Position numbers and translations under genes: made by a program
Source: an uncultured Subdoligranulum sp.
GTDB lineage: Bacteria; Bacillota; Clostridia; Oscillospirales; Ruminococcaceae
Length of the DNA: 64,000 nucleotides
Reading direction: 5' to 3'
NCBI RefSeq assembly: GCF_963931595.1
Contig: NZ_OZ007030.1
Location: forward strand, 310,001-374,000
Notes under the pieces: generated by a model
What the model saw: the letters and a program-made list of their open reading frames with translations, nothing else
Told to the model about the DNA's origin: nothing
The model's database searches: none
Shown here: in pieces, positions 51,708 through 58,763 of the stretch
How positions within the stretch are numbered: the stretch's first letter is position 1
How the letters are laid out: each line of letters starts with the position of its first letter

Positions 51708-51745
51708 AAACCGGGCGGCTGCCGTTGTTGGCAGCTGCCCGGTTT
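51708..51745 (+). terminator. GNAT gene terminator
   Basis: A 16-bp stem (51708-51723 with 51730-51745; one G-T pair) followed by TTTTTG. Confidence 0.92.
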
Positions 51746-51787
51746 TTGCTGTAAAAAGCCCGGTCGTACAAGTGGCCGGAAGGGGAA

Positions 51788-52823
51788 AAAACCCAAAAGC
51801 CGGGGCCGTACATTTCTGTACAGCCCCGGCGATCTTACTTCTTTGGAGTCATAGCCTCATAACCCTTGTTCGTTATTTTTCGGACTGTTTACTCATCGTC
51901 ATGAGTACCTCATCCTATCTTTAAGCGAATTTTACTTGCCCTTTCAGGATCTATGCTAACCGTAGTACATTGGACTTACCCTCTGGTTCGTTATTTGCTG
52001 AAGAGCATTTGTGGAACGGAGTAAGAAACCTGCGGTTACTTAGATCGTTTCTGGGGTAGGGGTCTGATGCTGAGGAAGAATCCTCTTAACTCTAGTACAT
52101 TGGAGTGTCTCCTTATGGATCAGGTGAAATTCAGGATTATCCTGTTCGGCGGGGTGGTGGCTTTCATCATCTACCAGCCTTCTTTCATCCTAATCTATAT
52201 TCTATGCCAGGGGTCTTTTTTGACGGGACCCTGAGTCTGCTAACACATTTTGTTGTGAACCAACCATCGTTTGGTATAATTCTTTTACAGGTTACGACCT
52301 GCGGCTTTTGATGTGGTTCTTTCGCGTCAGCAGGCCCAGGCCCGCCGGTGATGAATGGGATCTTTGAAGTTTGCCATTGGACTTGAGCCTCCTTCCTTGC
52401 GAATCCTGCCGGCGGCCTTTACATCATCTTTCCGGTTCCTCGAATGCCCTCGTGATGCTGGATCGGAGTCCTTAAAGTGTTTTCATTGGATTCTTTTTTG
52501 TTTCAGATTTTCCGTTTCCTGTTGAAAATTTTAACTTCTTTCTTTTTCAAAACCTTTGTCTGAATTTCTTTTCTTCTTACTTACTTTTAGAAGAGCCATC
52601 GCTCCCGGTAAAAGATTTTTCAGAAGTTGAGATTTTCAAACCAGCTTTTTCCAGATGAAGTTTTTCTTTTCCACTGGATTTTCGGAGAACCTGTTTCGGA
52701 AGAACCTGGAAAAATCTTCTTTAAGATGTCGATCTTTTCACGATCGGTCTTTGTTGAGGTTCCTTTGGAAAGTGGCTTCTCTTGGAGTTCTTAGCTCCTT
52801 ATCTCCGGCTGTTTTCTTTCTGT
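51788..52823 (-). ncRNA. Candidate large structured non-coding RNA (about 1 kb)
   Basis: This 1.04-kb stretch carries no plausible gene on either strand and is much more AT-rich than all neighbours. Read on the minus strand it is purine-rich, with many local hairpins: TACTCAT-gacg-ATGAGTA, CGATC-GATCG, CAGGT-cgta-ACCTG, CACA-TGTG, CAGGGTC-GACCCCTG, CTTTCC-aaa-GGAA, and a longer-range GGCCGCCGG/CCGGCGGGCC pairing, all joined by A-rich linkers. TCCAATG occurs four times (twice as TCCAATGTACTA) and AATAACGAAC twice. A promoter precedes it and a strong terminator ends it (separate entries). Large ornate RNAs (OLE, GOLLD, ROOL) have this architecture; no class was recognised by eye. Structure is seen; function is inferred. 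Confidence 0.7.
51799..51830 (-). terminator. Terminator of the large RNA
   Basis: A 14-bp stem with a GAAA loop (51830-51817 with 51812-51799; one U-G pair), then TTTTGGGTTTTTT on the minus strand. It is the strongest terminator in the window. Confidence 0.93.
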
Positions 52824-52829
52824 GACTAT

Positions 52830-52858
52830 ACTATAGCACAGCCTTAGAGAATCGTCTA
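52830..52858 (-). promoter_or_regulatory. Promoter of the large RNA
   Basis: On the minus strand TAGACG (52858-52853), 17 bp, TATAGT (52835-52830), with TATAGT repeated 5 bp on. Predicted start about 52823. Confidence 0.65.
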
Positions 52859-52906
52859 TTCGCAGAATCTACAACCTTAAAAGGAATTATTTGTACATAT
52901 TACGGA

Positions 52907-52935
52907 TTGAAAAGTCTATCCCATAGTGGTACAAT
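52907..52935 (+). promoter_or_regulatory. Plus-strand promoter with no gene behind it
   Basis: TTGAAA (52907-52912), 17 bp, TACAAT (52930-52935). It leads only into the terminator 30 bp downstream, giving a transcript of about 50 nt if it is used. Confidence 0.6.
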
Positions 52936-52962
52936 GAATATGTTGGGGTCGTGTAAAGACAA

Positions 52963-52988
52963 GCCACCGTTCCAGATGGAACGGCGGC
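52963..52988. terminator. Bidirectional terminator at the end of argS
   Basis: An 11-bp stem GCCACCGTTCC-agat-GGAACGGCGGC with one mismatch on plus and a G-T pair on minus. T-runs follow on both strands; it ends argS (minus) and the short plus-strand transcript. Confidence 0.88.
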
Positions 52989-53008
52989 TTTTTGTCGTTG
53001 TTACGCTG

Positions 53009-54766
53009 TTACATGGACTCCGGCACGGTGATCTTGAACATGGTCAGGATGTTGCGGATCACGCCGCGCACGGCCAGGCACAGGGCAATGCGGTTCTGCT
53101 GCACGGCGCCCTCGGCGTCCAGGATGCGGCAGGCGTTGTAGAAGCGGTGGAAGGCCGTGGCCACATCGATGCAGTAGCGGGTGATGCGGGCGGGGTCGTA
53201 CTTGTCGGCGGCGGCCACGATCTCGGCGGGGAAGGCGGCCAGCAGACGGATCAGCGCCTGTTCGGCGGGGTCGGTGAGCACGCCGGCGTCGATGCTGTCC
53301 ACGCCCTGGAAGGTGATGCCCTGCTCCTCCAGCTTCTTCAGCACCGAGCAGATGCGGGCGTGGGCGTACTGGACATAGTAGACGGGGTTTTCGCTGTCGT
53401 TGCGCACGGCCAGGTCCAGGTCAAAGTCCAGGGTGGAGGAGCTCTCCCGCTGGTTGAAGAAGAACCGGGCGGAATCGATGGGCACCTCGTCCAGCAGGTC
53501 GGTCAGCGTGATGGCCTTGCCGGTGCGCTTGCTCATCCGCACAGGCTTGCCGTCCCGCATCAGGTTGACCATCTGCATCAGCACCACATCCAGCTGTTCG
53601 CCGTGCAGGCCGATGGCGTCCATGGCGCCCTTCATGCGGGCCACATGGCCGTGATGGTCGGCGCCCCACACGTCGATGGCCTTCTCAAAGCCGCGCACCG
53701 CCAGCTTGTTGTAATGGTAGGCAATGTCGGCGGCAAAGTAGGTGGGAATGCCGTTGGCGCGCACCAGCACCTCGTCCTTGGCCTCCTCCTCGCTGCCGTC
53801 CTCGGTCTTGCGCTTGTTGGCCACGCCGTACTTGGCGGCGTACTGGGCGCTGCGGTACATGATGGCGCCGTCCTCGGCCTTGTAGCAGGCGCCGGTCTCC
53901 AGCAGCTTGTCCACCACGGCCTTCACTGCACCGCTCTTGTGCAGGTCGCTCTCGTGGAACCACACATCGTACTGGATGCGGTACTTGCCCAGGTCGCGCT
54001 GCAGTCCGGCGATGTTCTTGGGCAGGGCGTCCGCCACGATGGCCTTCTTCAGCTCCTCGAAGTCGGCGTTGACGTAGGCGTCGCCGTGCACCTCGGCAAA
54101 CTCCTTGGCGCGCTGGATGATGTCGGCGCCCTGGTAGCACTCGGCGGGCAGCGGGCAGGCCTCCTCGCCCTTGTAGAGCTGCAGGTAGCGGATGGCCAGG
54201 CTCTTGCCGAACTTCTCGATCTGGTTGCCCGCGTCGTTGATGTAGAACTCGCGGGTCACGTCGTAGCCGGCCCAGTCCAGGCAGGCGGCCAGACAGTCGC
54301 CCAGGGCGCCGCCCCGGGCGTTGCCCATGTGCATGGGGCCGGTGGGGTTGGCCGAGACAAATTCCACGTTGTAGCGCTTGCCGGCGCCGGCGTCGGTGCG
54401 GCCGTACTCGGGGTTGGAGCAGGCGGCGCGCAGCACGCTGGTGAACCAGTCCTGGGCCAGGAACAGGTTGATGAAGCCGGGCCCGGCAATGTCCGCCCCG
54501 GCAAACAGGGTGCCGTTCAGGTCCAGCTTGGCGGTGATGGCCTCGGCGATCTGGCGGGGCGCCTTGTGGAATACCCGGGCACCGGCCATGGCCAGGTTGG
54601 AGGCCACGTCGCCGTTCTTCACGTCGGCGGGGATCTCCACGATGAAGTCCGGCAGGTCCGCTTCGGGCAGGGTGCCCTCGGCCATGGCCGCCTTGACTGC
54701 GTCGGTCAGCAGGGTCCGCGCCTCGGTCAGGGCCGCCAGGCGGGGGTTGTAATTCTGATAGTCCAT
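53009..54766 (-). CDS. argS: Arginyl-tRNA synthetase
   Basis: The 585-aa class I enzyme charges tRNA-Arg. It has the N-terminal additional domain (about 1-110), the HIGH-like motif PTGPMHMGNARGGALGD, KMSK-like VRMSKRTGKAIT and the C-terminal anticodon-binding DALR domain. Length is typical. AGGTTTTTGCATC precedes the ATG. It ends the ddl-murI-DUF1934-argS operon; DUF1934 next to argS is common in Firmicutes. Confidence 0.97.
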   Translation of the reverse strand: MDYQNYNPRLAALTEARTLLTDAVKAAMAEGTLPEADLPDFIVEIPADVKNGDVASNLAMAGARVFHKAPRQIAEAITAKLDLNGTLFAGADIAGPGFINLFLAQDWFTSVLRAACSNPEYGRTDAGAGKRYNVEFVSANPTGPMHMGNARGGALGDCLAACLDWAGYDVTREFYINDAGNQIEKFGKSLAIRYLQLYKGEEACPLPAECYQGADIIQRAKEFAEVHGDAYVNADFEELKKAIVADALPKNIAGLQRDLGKYRIQYDVWFHESDLHKSGAVKAVVDKLLETGACYKAEDGAIMYRSAQYAAKYGVANKRKTEDGSEEEAKDEVLVRANGIPTYFAADIAYHYNKLAVRGFEKAIDVWGADHHGHVARMKGAMDAIGLHGEQLDVVLMQMVNLMRDGKPVRMSKRTGKAITLTDLLDEVPIDSARFFFNQRESSSTLDFDLDLAVRNDSENPVYYVQYAHARICSVLKKLEEQGITFQGVDSIDAGVLTDPAEQALIRLLAAFPAEIVAAADKYDPARITRYCIDVATAFHRFYNACRILDAEGAVQQNRIALCLAVRGVIRNILTMFKITVPESM

Positions 54767-54793
54767 GATGCAAAAACCTCCGGTTCGATTTGG

Positions 54794-55246
54794 TTATTCA
54801 GGTTGGGCGGGCTGGTTGGGCAGGGCGTCCACCGTGATGTCCACCAGGTTGCGGCTGATGAAGTTCTCCGCGCCGGAATCCAGCGTGTAGCTGAATTTCA
54901 GCTTGCCGCCCTCGTCGCTGAGCTGATGCTCGATGACATCCGCCGCCACGCCCAGGCTGATGGCGCCGTAGCCGGTCTCGTAATGGCAGAGATGGCGGGT
55001 GCCCTTCTCGATGATGAGCTGACTGGGCACCTTGCCGAACCGCAGCATGGAAACCTTGCGGGCATCCTCCGCCACCTTGACGGTGGTGGTGCAGCCGGCG
55101 TAGCCGGTGGCCTCGGTCTCTTTATAGATAATATAGTAGGCGCCGTCCTTGTGCACGAGGGACCCGCGGGTCATCAGCTCGACGGTATCGCTCTTGCCGT
55201 CCTGCTCCATCGTGCCTTTGATGGTGATGAGATATTTTTCTTCCAT
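54794..55246 (-). CDS. DUF1934 (YwiB-like) beta-barrel protein
   Basis: The 150-aa protein matches DUF1934: KYLITIKGTMEQDGKSD, the repeated YxxYKETE strand and the end KFSYTLDSG. The fold is a calycin-like beta-barrel of unknown ligand. The start at 55246 (MEEKY) lies after GAGG-containing DNA overlapping the murI stop; a TTG start six codons upstream is possible. It sits between murI and argS as in many Firmicutes. Role unknown. Confidence 0.85.
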   Translation of the reverse strand: MEEKYLITIKGTMEQDGKSDTVELMTRGSLVHKDGAYYIIYKETEATGYAGCTTTVKVAEDARKVSMLRFGKVPSQLIIEKGTRHLCHYETGYGAISLGVAADVIEHQLSDEGGKLKFSYTLDSGAENFISRNLVDITVDALPNQPAQPE

Positions 55247-55260
55247 AGATTTCCCATTCC

Positions 55261-56076
55261 TCAATAGGATTCAATGGCGATGCGCTCGACGGGACCGCCG
55301 GCGTACTCGCCCAGAAACAGCATTTCCTGCTCGGCAAAATTGTCGGGGGTGTCGCTGACGTAGTAGCGCGCGGTGCCGCCCTCGCTGCGGCCGTTGAGCA
55401 GGTCCAGATCGGCCAGCGCCGCGGCGGCCGCCTGGGCCGTGACCTTGCCGGAATCGATCAGGGTGACCGATGCGCCCACATAGTCGCCGATCATCTTTTT
55501 CAGCAGCGGATAGTGGGTGCAGCCCAGGATCAGGGTGTCCACGCCGGCGGCGCGCACCGATTCCAGATAATCCGCAATGACCAGTTTGGTCACGGGGTTG
55601 CCGTCCTGCACGTAGCCGTTTTCCACCAGGGGCACAAACAGCGGGCAGGCCTTGGCGGTGATCTGCACATCGGGCATCATGTCCCGGATGACGGTGGCAT
55701 AGGAGCCGCTGCGGATGGTGGCGGCGGTGCCGATGATGCCGATCTTGCGGTTGCGGGTGGCGGCCACCGCTGCCCGGGAGGCAGCCCCCACCACGCCGGT
55801 GTAGGGCACCGGCAGTTTGGCGGCTTCCTCCGGCGGGAAGGTGGAGGACACCGTGCCGCAGGCGGCGATGATGAACTTCACATCCTGCTTCAGCAGAAAG
55901 CGGATGTCCTGCCGTGCATACTGCAGGATGGTGTCCCGGGCGCGGGAACCGTAGGGCACCCGGCCGGTGTCGCCGAAATAGACGATATCCTCCCCGGGCA
56001 GAACCCGGCGCAGCTGGCGCACGGCGGTCAGCCCGCCCAGGCCGCTGTCAAAGACGCCGATGGGTCGTTTGTCCAT
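55261..56076 (-). CDS. murI: Glutamate racemase
   Basis: The 271-aa cofactor-independent racemase makes D-glutamate for peptidoglycan. It has GVFDSGLGGLTAV, the first catalytic Cys in AACGTVSS and the second in LGCTHYPLL. The ATG overlaps the ddl stop by one base (TGATG), so translation is coupled. With ddl the operon supplies both D-amino acids of the cell-wall peptide. Confidence 0.96.
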   Translation of the reverse strand: MDKRPIGVFDSGLGGLTAVRQLRRVLPGEDIVYFGDTGRVPYGSRARDTILQYARQDIRFLLKQDVKFIIAACGTVSSTFPPEEAAKLPVPYTGVVGAASRAAVAATRNRKIGIIGTAATIRSGSYATVIRDMMPDVQITAKACPLFVPLVENGYVQDGNPVTKLVIADYLESVRAAGVDTLILGCTHYPLLKKMIGDYVGASVTLIDSGKVTAQAAAAALADLDLLNGRSEGGTARYYVSDTPDNFAEQEMLFLGEYAGGPVERIAIESY

Positions 56077-57188
56077 CAGTAGGCCCCCTTACGGCGGTGT
56101 GCCGCCAGCTGCAGCAGCCGGTCCACCAGCTGCGAAAAGTGTACGCCCTCGTGCTCCATCAGCTTGGGATACATGCTGATGGAGGTGAAGCCGGGCAGGG
56201 TGTTCAGCTCGTTGCAGAGCACCCGGCCGGTGCCGCGCTCCACAAAGAAGTCGCAGCGGGCCAGTCCGGCGCAGCCCAGGGCCAGATAGGCCTTGCGGGC
56301 CTCGGCCTTCACTTCGTCCAGCTTCTCCTCGCTCAGGCGGGCGGGGATGAGGGTCTGGGAGACACCGTTCTTGTACTTGTCGTCGTAGGTGTAGAACTCC
56401 GCGCCGGCCAGGATCTCGCCGGGACGGGTGGTGGAGATGTGGGCGGGATCGTCGGGGTTGCCGATGGCGGCACACTCCACTTCCTGGCCGTCGATGAACT
56501 CCTCCAGCACCACCTTGTCGTCCTCCCGCAAAGCCACATCCAGGGCGGCGTCCAGGGCGGCGCGGTCGGCGGCCTTGGAGATGCCCACGCTGGAACCGGC
56601 GTTGGCGGGCTTCACGAAGATGGGATAGCCCAGGGCAGCTTCGGCCCGGTCCAGCACGGCGGCCCGGTCCTGTTCCACCTCGGCGCGGAGGGCGCTGGTC
56701 CAGCGGCAGTGGGGCACGCCGGCGGCGTCCATCACGGTGTTGGCCAGGACTTTGTCCATGCAGATGGCGCTGGACAGCACGCCGCAGCCCACGTAGGGGA
56801 TGCGGGCCAGCTCAAACAGGCCCTGGATGGTGCCGTCCTCGCCGTTCTTGCCGTGGAGGATGGGGGCGCACAGGTCGATGGGGACCAGCTCCGCCTTGCC
56901 GTCCTTGAGCAGCCAGAGGCCGTGGTCACCGCGGTCGGGGCTCAGCACACAGGGAACGCAGTCGGCACCCTGCTCCCAGCTGCCGTCGGCCATGGCCTCG
57001 GGGGTGGGGTGGCAGGCCAGCCAGCGGCCGGTTTTGGTGATGCCCACGGGAAATACCTCATATCGTCCGGCACAGGGTTCCTCGCCCAGGGCGCGCAGCC
57101 AGGCCGACGCCGAAACGCAGCTGACCTCGTGCTCGCTGGAAACCCCGCCGAAAAACAGCGCAACGCGCAGTTTCTGGTGTTCACTCAT
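56076..57188 (-). CDS. ddl: D-alanine--D-alanine ligase
   Basis: The 370-aa ATP-grasp enzyme joins two D-alanines for peptidoglycan. N-terminal FFGGVSSEHEVS (typical GGxSxEHxVS), HGKNGEDGTIQG, and the ATP-grasp region with FVKPANAGSSVGI, EEFIDGQEVE and ELNTLPGFTSISMYPKL are intact. The residue next to the active-site loop fits D-Ala specificity, not D-lactate. The start at 57188 (MSEHQK) follows GAGGAG by 11 nt; the frame extends further up but without a ribosome site. First gene of the operon; an extended -10 promoter (TGGTATGAT, minus) lies at 57252-57244. Confidence 0.96.
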   Translation of the reverse strand: MSEHQKLRVALFFGGVSSEHEVSCVSASAWLRALGEEPCAGRYEVFPVGITKTGRWLACHPTPEAMADGSWEQGADCVPCVLSPDRGDHGLWLLKDGKAELVPIDLCAPILHGKNGEDGTIQGLFELARIPYVGCGVLSSAICMDKVLANTVMDAAGVPHCRWTSALRAEVEQDRAAVLDRAEAALGYPIFVKPANAGSSVGISKAADRAALDAALDVALREDDKVVLEEFIDGQEVECAAIGNPDDPAHISTTRPGEILAGAEFYTYDDKYKNGVSQTLIPARLSEEKLDEVKAEARKAYLALGCAGLARCDFFVERGTGRVLCNELNTLPGFTSISMYPKLMEHEGVHFSQLVDRLLQLAAHRRKGAY

Positions 57189-57243
57189 GCAAAAAGACTC
57201 CTCTTGCTGTATTTTTGTACACACTACAAGTCTTCAGCTTACT

Positions 57244-57252
57244 ATCATACCA
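57244..57252 (-). promoter_or_regulatory. ddl operon promoter (extended -10)
   Basis: TGGTATGAT on the minus strand, within AT-rich DNA; no clear -35. Confidence 0.55.
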
Positions 57253-57311
57253 TATTCCAATCCAATTGGCTATATGAATTTGCGAATTTCTGCCCGATTT
57301 CCGCAAAACCC

Positions 57312-57340
57312 TTGACAGCGTCCCCGGGCTGTGGTATAGT
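57312..57340 (+). promoter_or_regulatory. infC operon promoter
   Basis: TTGACA (57312-57317), 17 bp, TATAGT (57335-57340). Confidence 0.9.
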
Positions 57341-57346
57341 AATGCC

Positions 57347-57517
57347 TGTAAAAAAAGCAGCAACCGGCAGTAAGCCGTCGGCTCACCTTGCGGATGTACA
57401 ATCCCGGGTCATACCAGAGAATCGCACCTCGGGTGCGCGCTTTCGTATGTTCGGCGGCTGCTTTTTTGGCAGCCGCTTTTATCTTTTCTATCATACACTT
57501 GTGGGAGGTGTGTTCCA
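57347..57517 (+). promoter_or_regulatory. infC leader with attenuator hairpin
   Basis: The 170-nt leader ends with a terminator: GCGGCTGC (57454-57461) with GCAGCCGC (57469-57476), then TTTTATCTTTT, placed 40 nt before infC. Upstream GC-rich segments (57400-57440) could form an antiterminator. In Bacillus the infC-rpmI-rplT leader is terminated by ribosomal protein L20; the same feedback is likely here. Confidence 0.75.
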
Positions 57518-58048
57518 ATCGCCAGCAACAGCAATTCCAAGGAACTGGAAATCAATGAGCAGATCCGCGACAAAGAAATCCGCCTGATCGGGGCGGACGG
57601 CACCCAGATGGGCATTATGAGCCCCCGCGACGCTTTGCGCATGGCCATCGACAAAGACCTGGACCTGGTCAAGGTGGCACCGCAGGCCAAGCCGCCGGTG
57701 TGCAAGATCCTGGACTACGGCAAGTACCGGTTCGAGATGCAGAAGAAGGAAAAGGAAGCCAAGAAGAACCAGAAAGTGGTGGAAGTCAAGGAGATCCGTC
57801 TTTCCCTGAACATCGACACCAACGACTTCAACACCAAGGTGAACCAGGCCGCCAAATTCCTGCAGCAGGGTCACAAGCTCAAGGTCAGCATTCGGTTCCG
57901 CGGCCGTGAAATGGCGCACACCAGCCTGGGTCTGGATGTCCACAAACGGTTTGCCGAGGCGTTGGCGGGCAAGGCCGTCATCGACAAGCAGCCCAAACTG
58001 GAGGGCCGCAGCATGATGATGTTCATGTCCCCCGTACCCAACAAGTAA
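57518..58048 (+). CDS. infC: Translation initiation factor IF-3, AUC start
   Basis: The 176-aa factor binds the 30S subunit and checks start codons. The frame reads back from the obvious ATG (57608) to ATC at 57518, 7 nt after GGGAGGTG, and the extra 30 residues (SNSKELEINEQIRDKEIRLI) are the conserved IF-3 N-terminus. infC commonly uses a rare AUU/AUC/AUA start, because IF-3 rejects it and so limits its own synthesis. N-domain, lysine-rich linker (QKKEKEAKKNQK) and C-domain (KVSIRFRGREMAH) are complete. rpmI and rplT follow. Confidence 0.94.
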   Translation: MASNSNSKELEINEQIRDKEIRLIGADGTQMGIMSPRDALRMAIDKDLDLVKVAPQAKPPVCKILDYGKYRFEMQKKEKEAKKNQKVVEVKEIRLSLNIDTNDFNTKVNQAAKFLQQGHKLKVSIRFRGREMAHTSLGLDVHKRFAEALAGKAVIDKQPKLEGRSMMMFMSPVPNK

Positions 58049-58075
58049 AAATGAACTCTTCAGGAGGAAACAACA

Positions 58076-58282
58076 ATGGCTAAAATGAAGCTCAAGACCC
58101 TGTCCGGCGCCAAGAAGCGCTTCAAGATGACTGCTTCCGGCAAGATCAAGCGCAACGCGTCCAAGCGCCGCCATATCCTGACCAAGAAGACCACCAAGCT
58201 CACCCGCGGCCTGCGTATGCCCAAGTACGTCGACAAGACCAACGAGGCTACCGTCCGCAAGATGATGCCCTACGGCGGCTGA
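58076..58282 (+). CDS. rpmI: 50S ribosomal protein L35
   Basis: The 68-aa very basic protein has the family N-terminus MKLKTLSGAKKRFKMTASGK and GLRMPKYVD near the end. AGGAGG lies 8 nt before the ATG. It is the middle gene of the conserved infC-rpmI-rplT operon. Confidence 0.97.
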   Translation: MAKMKLKTLSGAKKRFKMTASGKIKRNASKRRHILTKKTTKLTRGLRMPKYVDKTNEATVRKMMPYGG

Positions 58283-58340
58283 TTTCCGCAAGGGGAAACA
58301 CAAGGTCAGATAACTACCAGAGTATAAAGGAGATATAAAC

Positions 58341-58694
58341 ATGGCTCGTATTAAAGGCGCTACCATGACGCACAAGCGTCGTGCCAAGACTCTCAAACTG
58401 GCGAAGGGCTACTACGGCTCCAAGTCCAAGCACTTCCGCATGGCCAAGCAGGCCGTCATGAAATCCGGCAACTACGCCTTCGTCGGCCGCAAGCTGAAGA
58501 AGCGCCAGTTCCGCAACCTGTGGATCACCCGCATCAACAACGCGGTGCGTGCCCAGGGCATGAACTACTCCACCTTCATGAACGGCCTGAAGAAGGCCGG
58601 CATCGAGCTGAACCGCAAGATGCTGTCCGAGATGGCCATTCACGACGCCGCCAGCTTCAATGCGCTGGTCGAGACCGCCAAGAAGGCTCTGTAA
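58341..58694 (+). CDS. rplT: 50S ribosomal protein L20
   Basis: The 117-aa basic protein binds 23S rRNA and is needed for early 50S assembly. N-terminal [20 protein letters not shown] and [18 protein letters not shown] are family landmarks; length is typical. It is the likely feedback regulator of its operon through the leader upstream of infC. AAGGAG precedes the ATG. Confidence 0.97.
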   Translation: MARIKGATMTHKRRAKTLKLAKGYYGSKSKHFRMAKQAVMKSGNYAFVGRKLKKRQFRNLWITRINNAVRAQGMNYSTFMNGLKKAGIELNRKMLSEMAIHDAASFNALVETAKKAL

Positions 58695-58708
58695 TAGCAA
58701 CACACAAG

Positions 58709-58736
58709 AGACGCACGCGCGCAGGCGCATGCGTCT
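58709..58736 (+). terminator. Terminator of the infC operon
   Basis: A 12-bp stem with one mismatch (58709-58720 with 58725-58736), followed by TTCTT. Confidence 0.85.
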
Positions 58737-58763
58737 TTCTTGCATAAAGGAGAAAAACGCACC

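Noticed and set aside
52105..52311. 68-aa plus-strand frame inside the large RNA region
   Set aside because: No ribosome site, no family, AT-rich codons unlike neighbours; structure of the minus strand explains the region better.
51788..52823. Group II intron, tmRNA or RNase P RNA
   Set aside because: No domain V hairpin, no tRNA-like ends or tag frame, and no GAGGAAAGTCC-type RNase P core were found on either strand; no reverse transcriptase is near.
52907..55267. 786-aa plus-strand frame opposite argS and DUF1934
   Set aside because: Antisense shadow. The frame also crosses the terminator at 52963-52988.
57342..57517. Leader peptide in the infC leader (ATG at 57342)
   Set aside because: The ATG lies at the -10 end, would not be transcribed or would lack a ribosome site, and the frame runs through the terminator into infC.
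55914..57587. 557-aa plus-strand frame across ddl and the infC leader
   Set aside because: Covers ddl on the opposite strand and the leader attenuator; no domain and no ribosome site.
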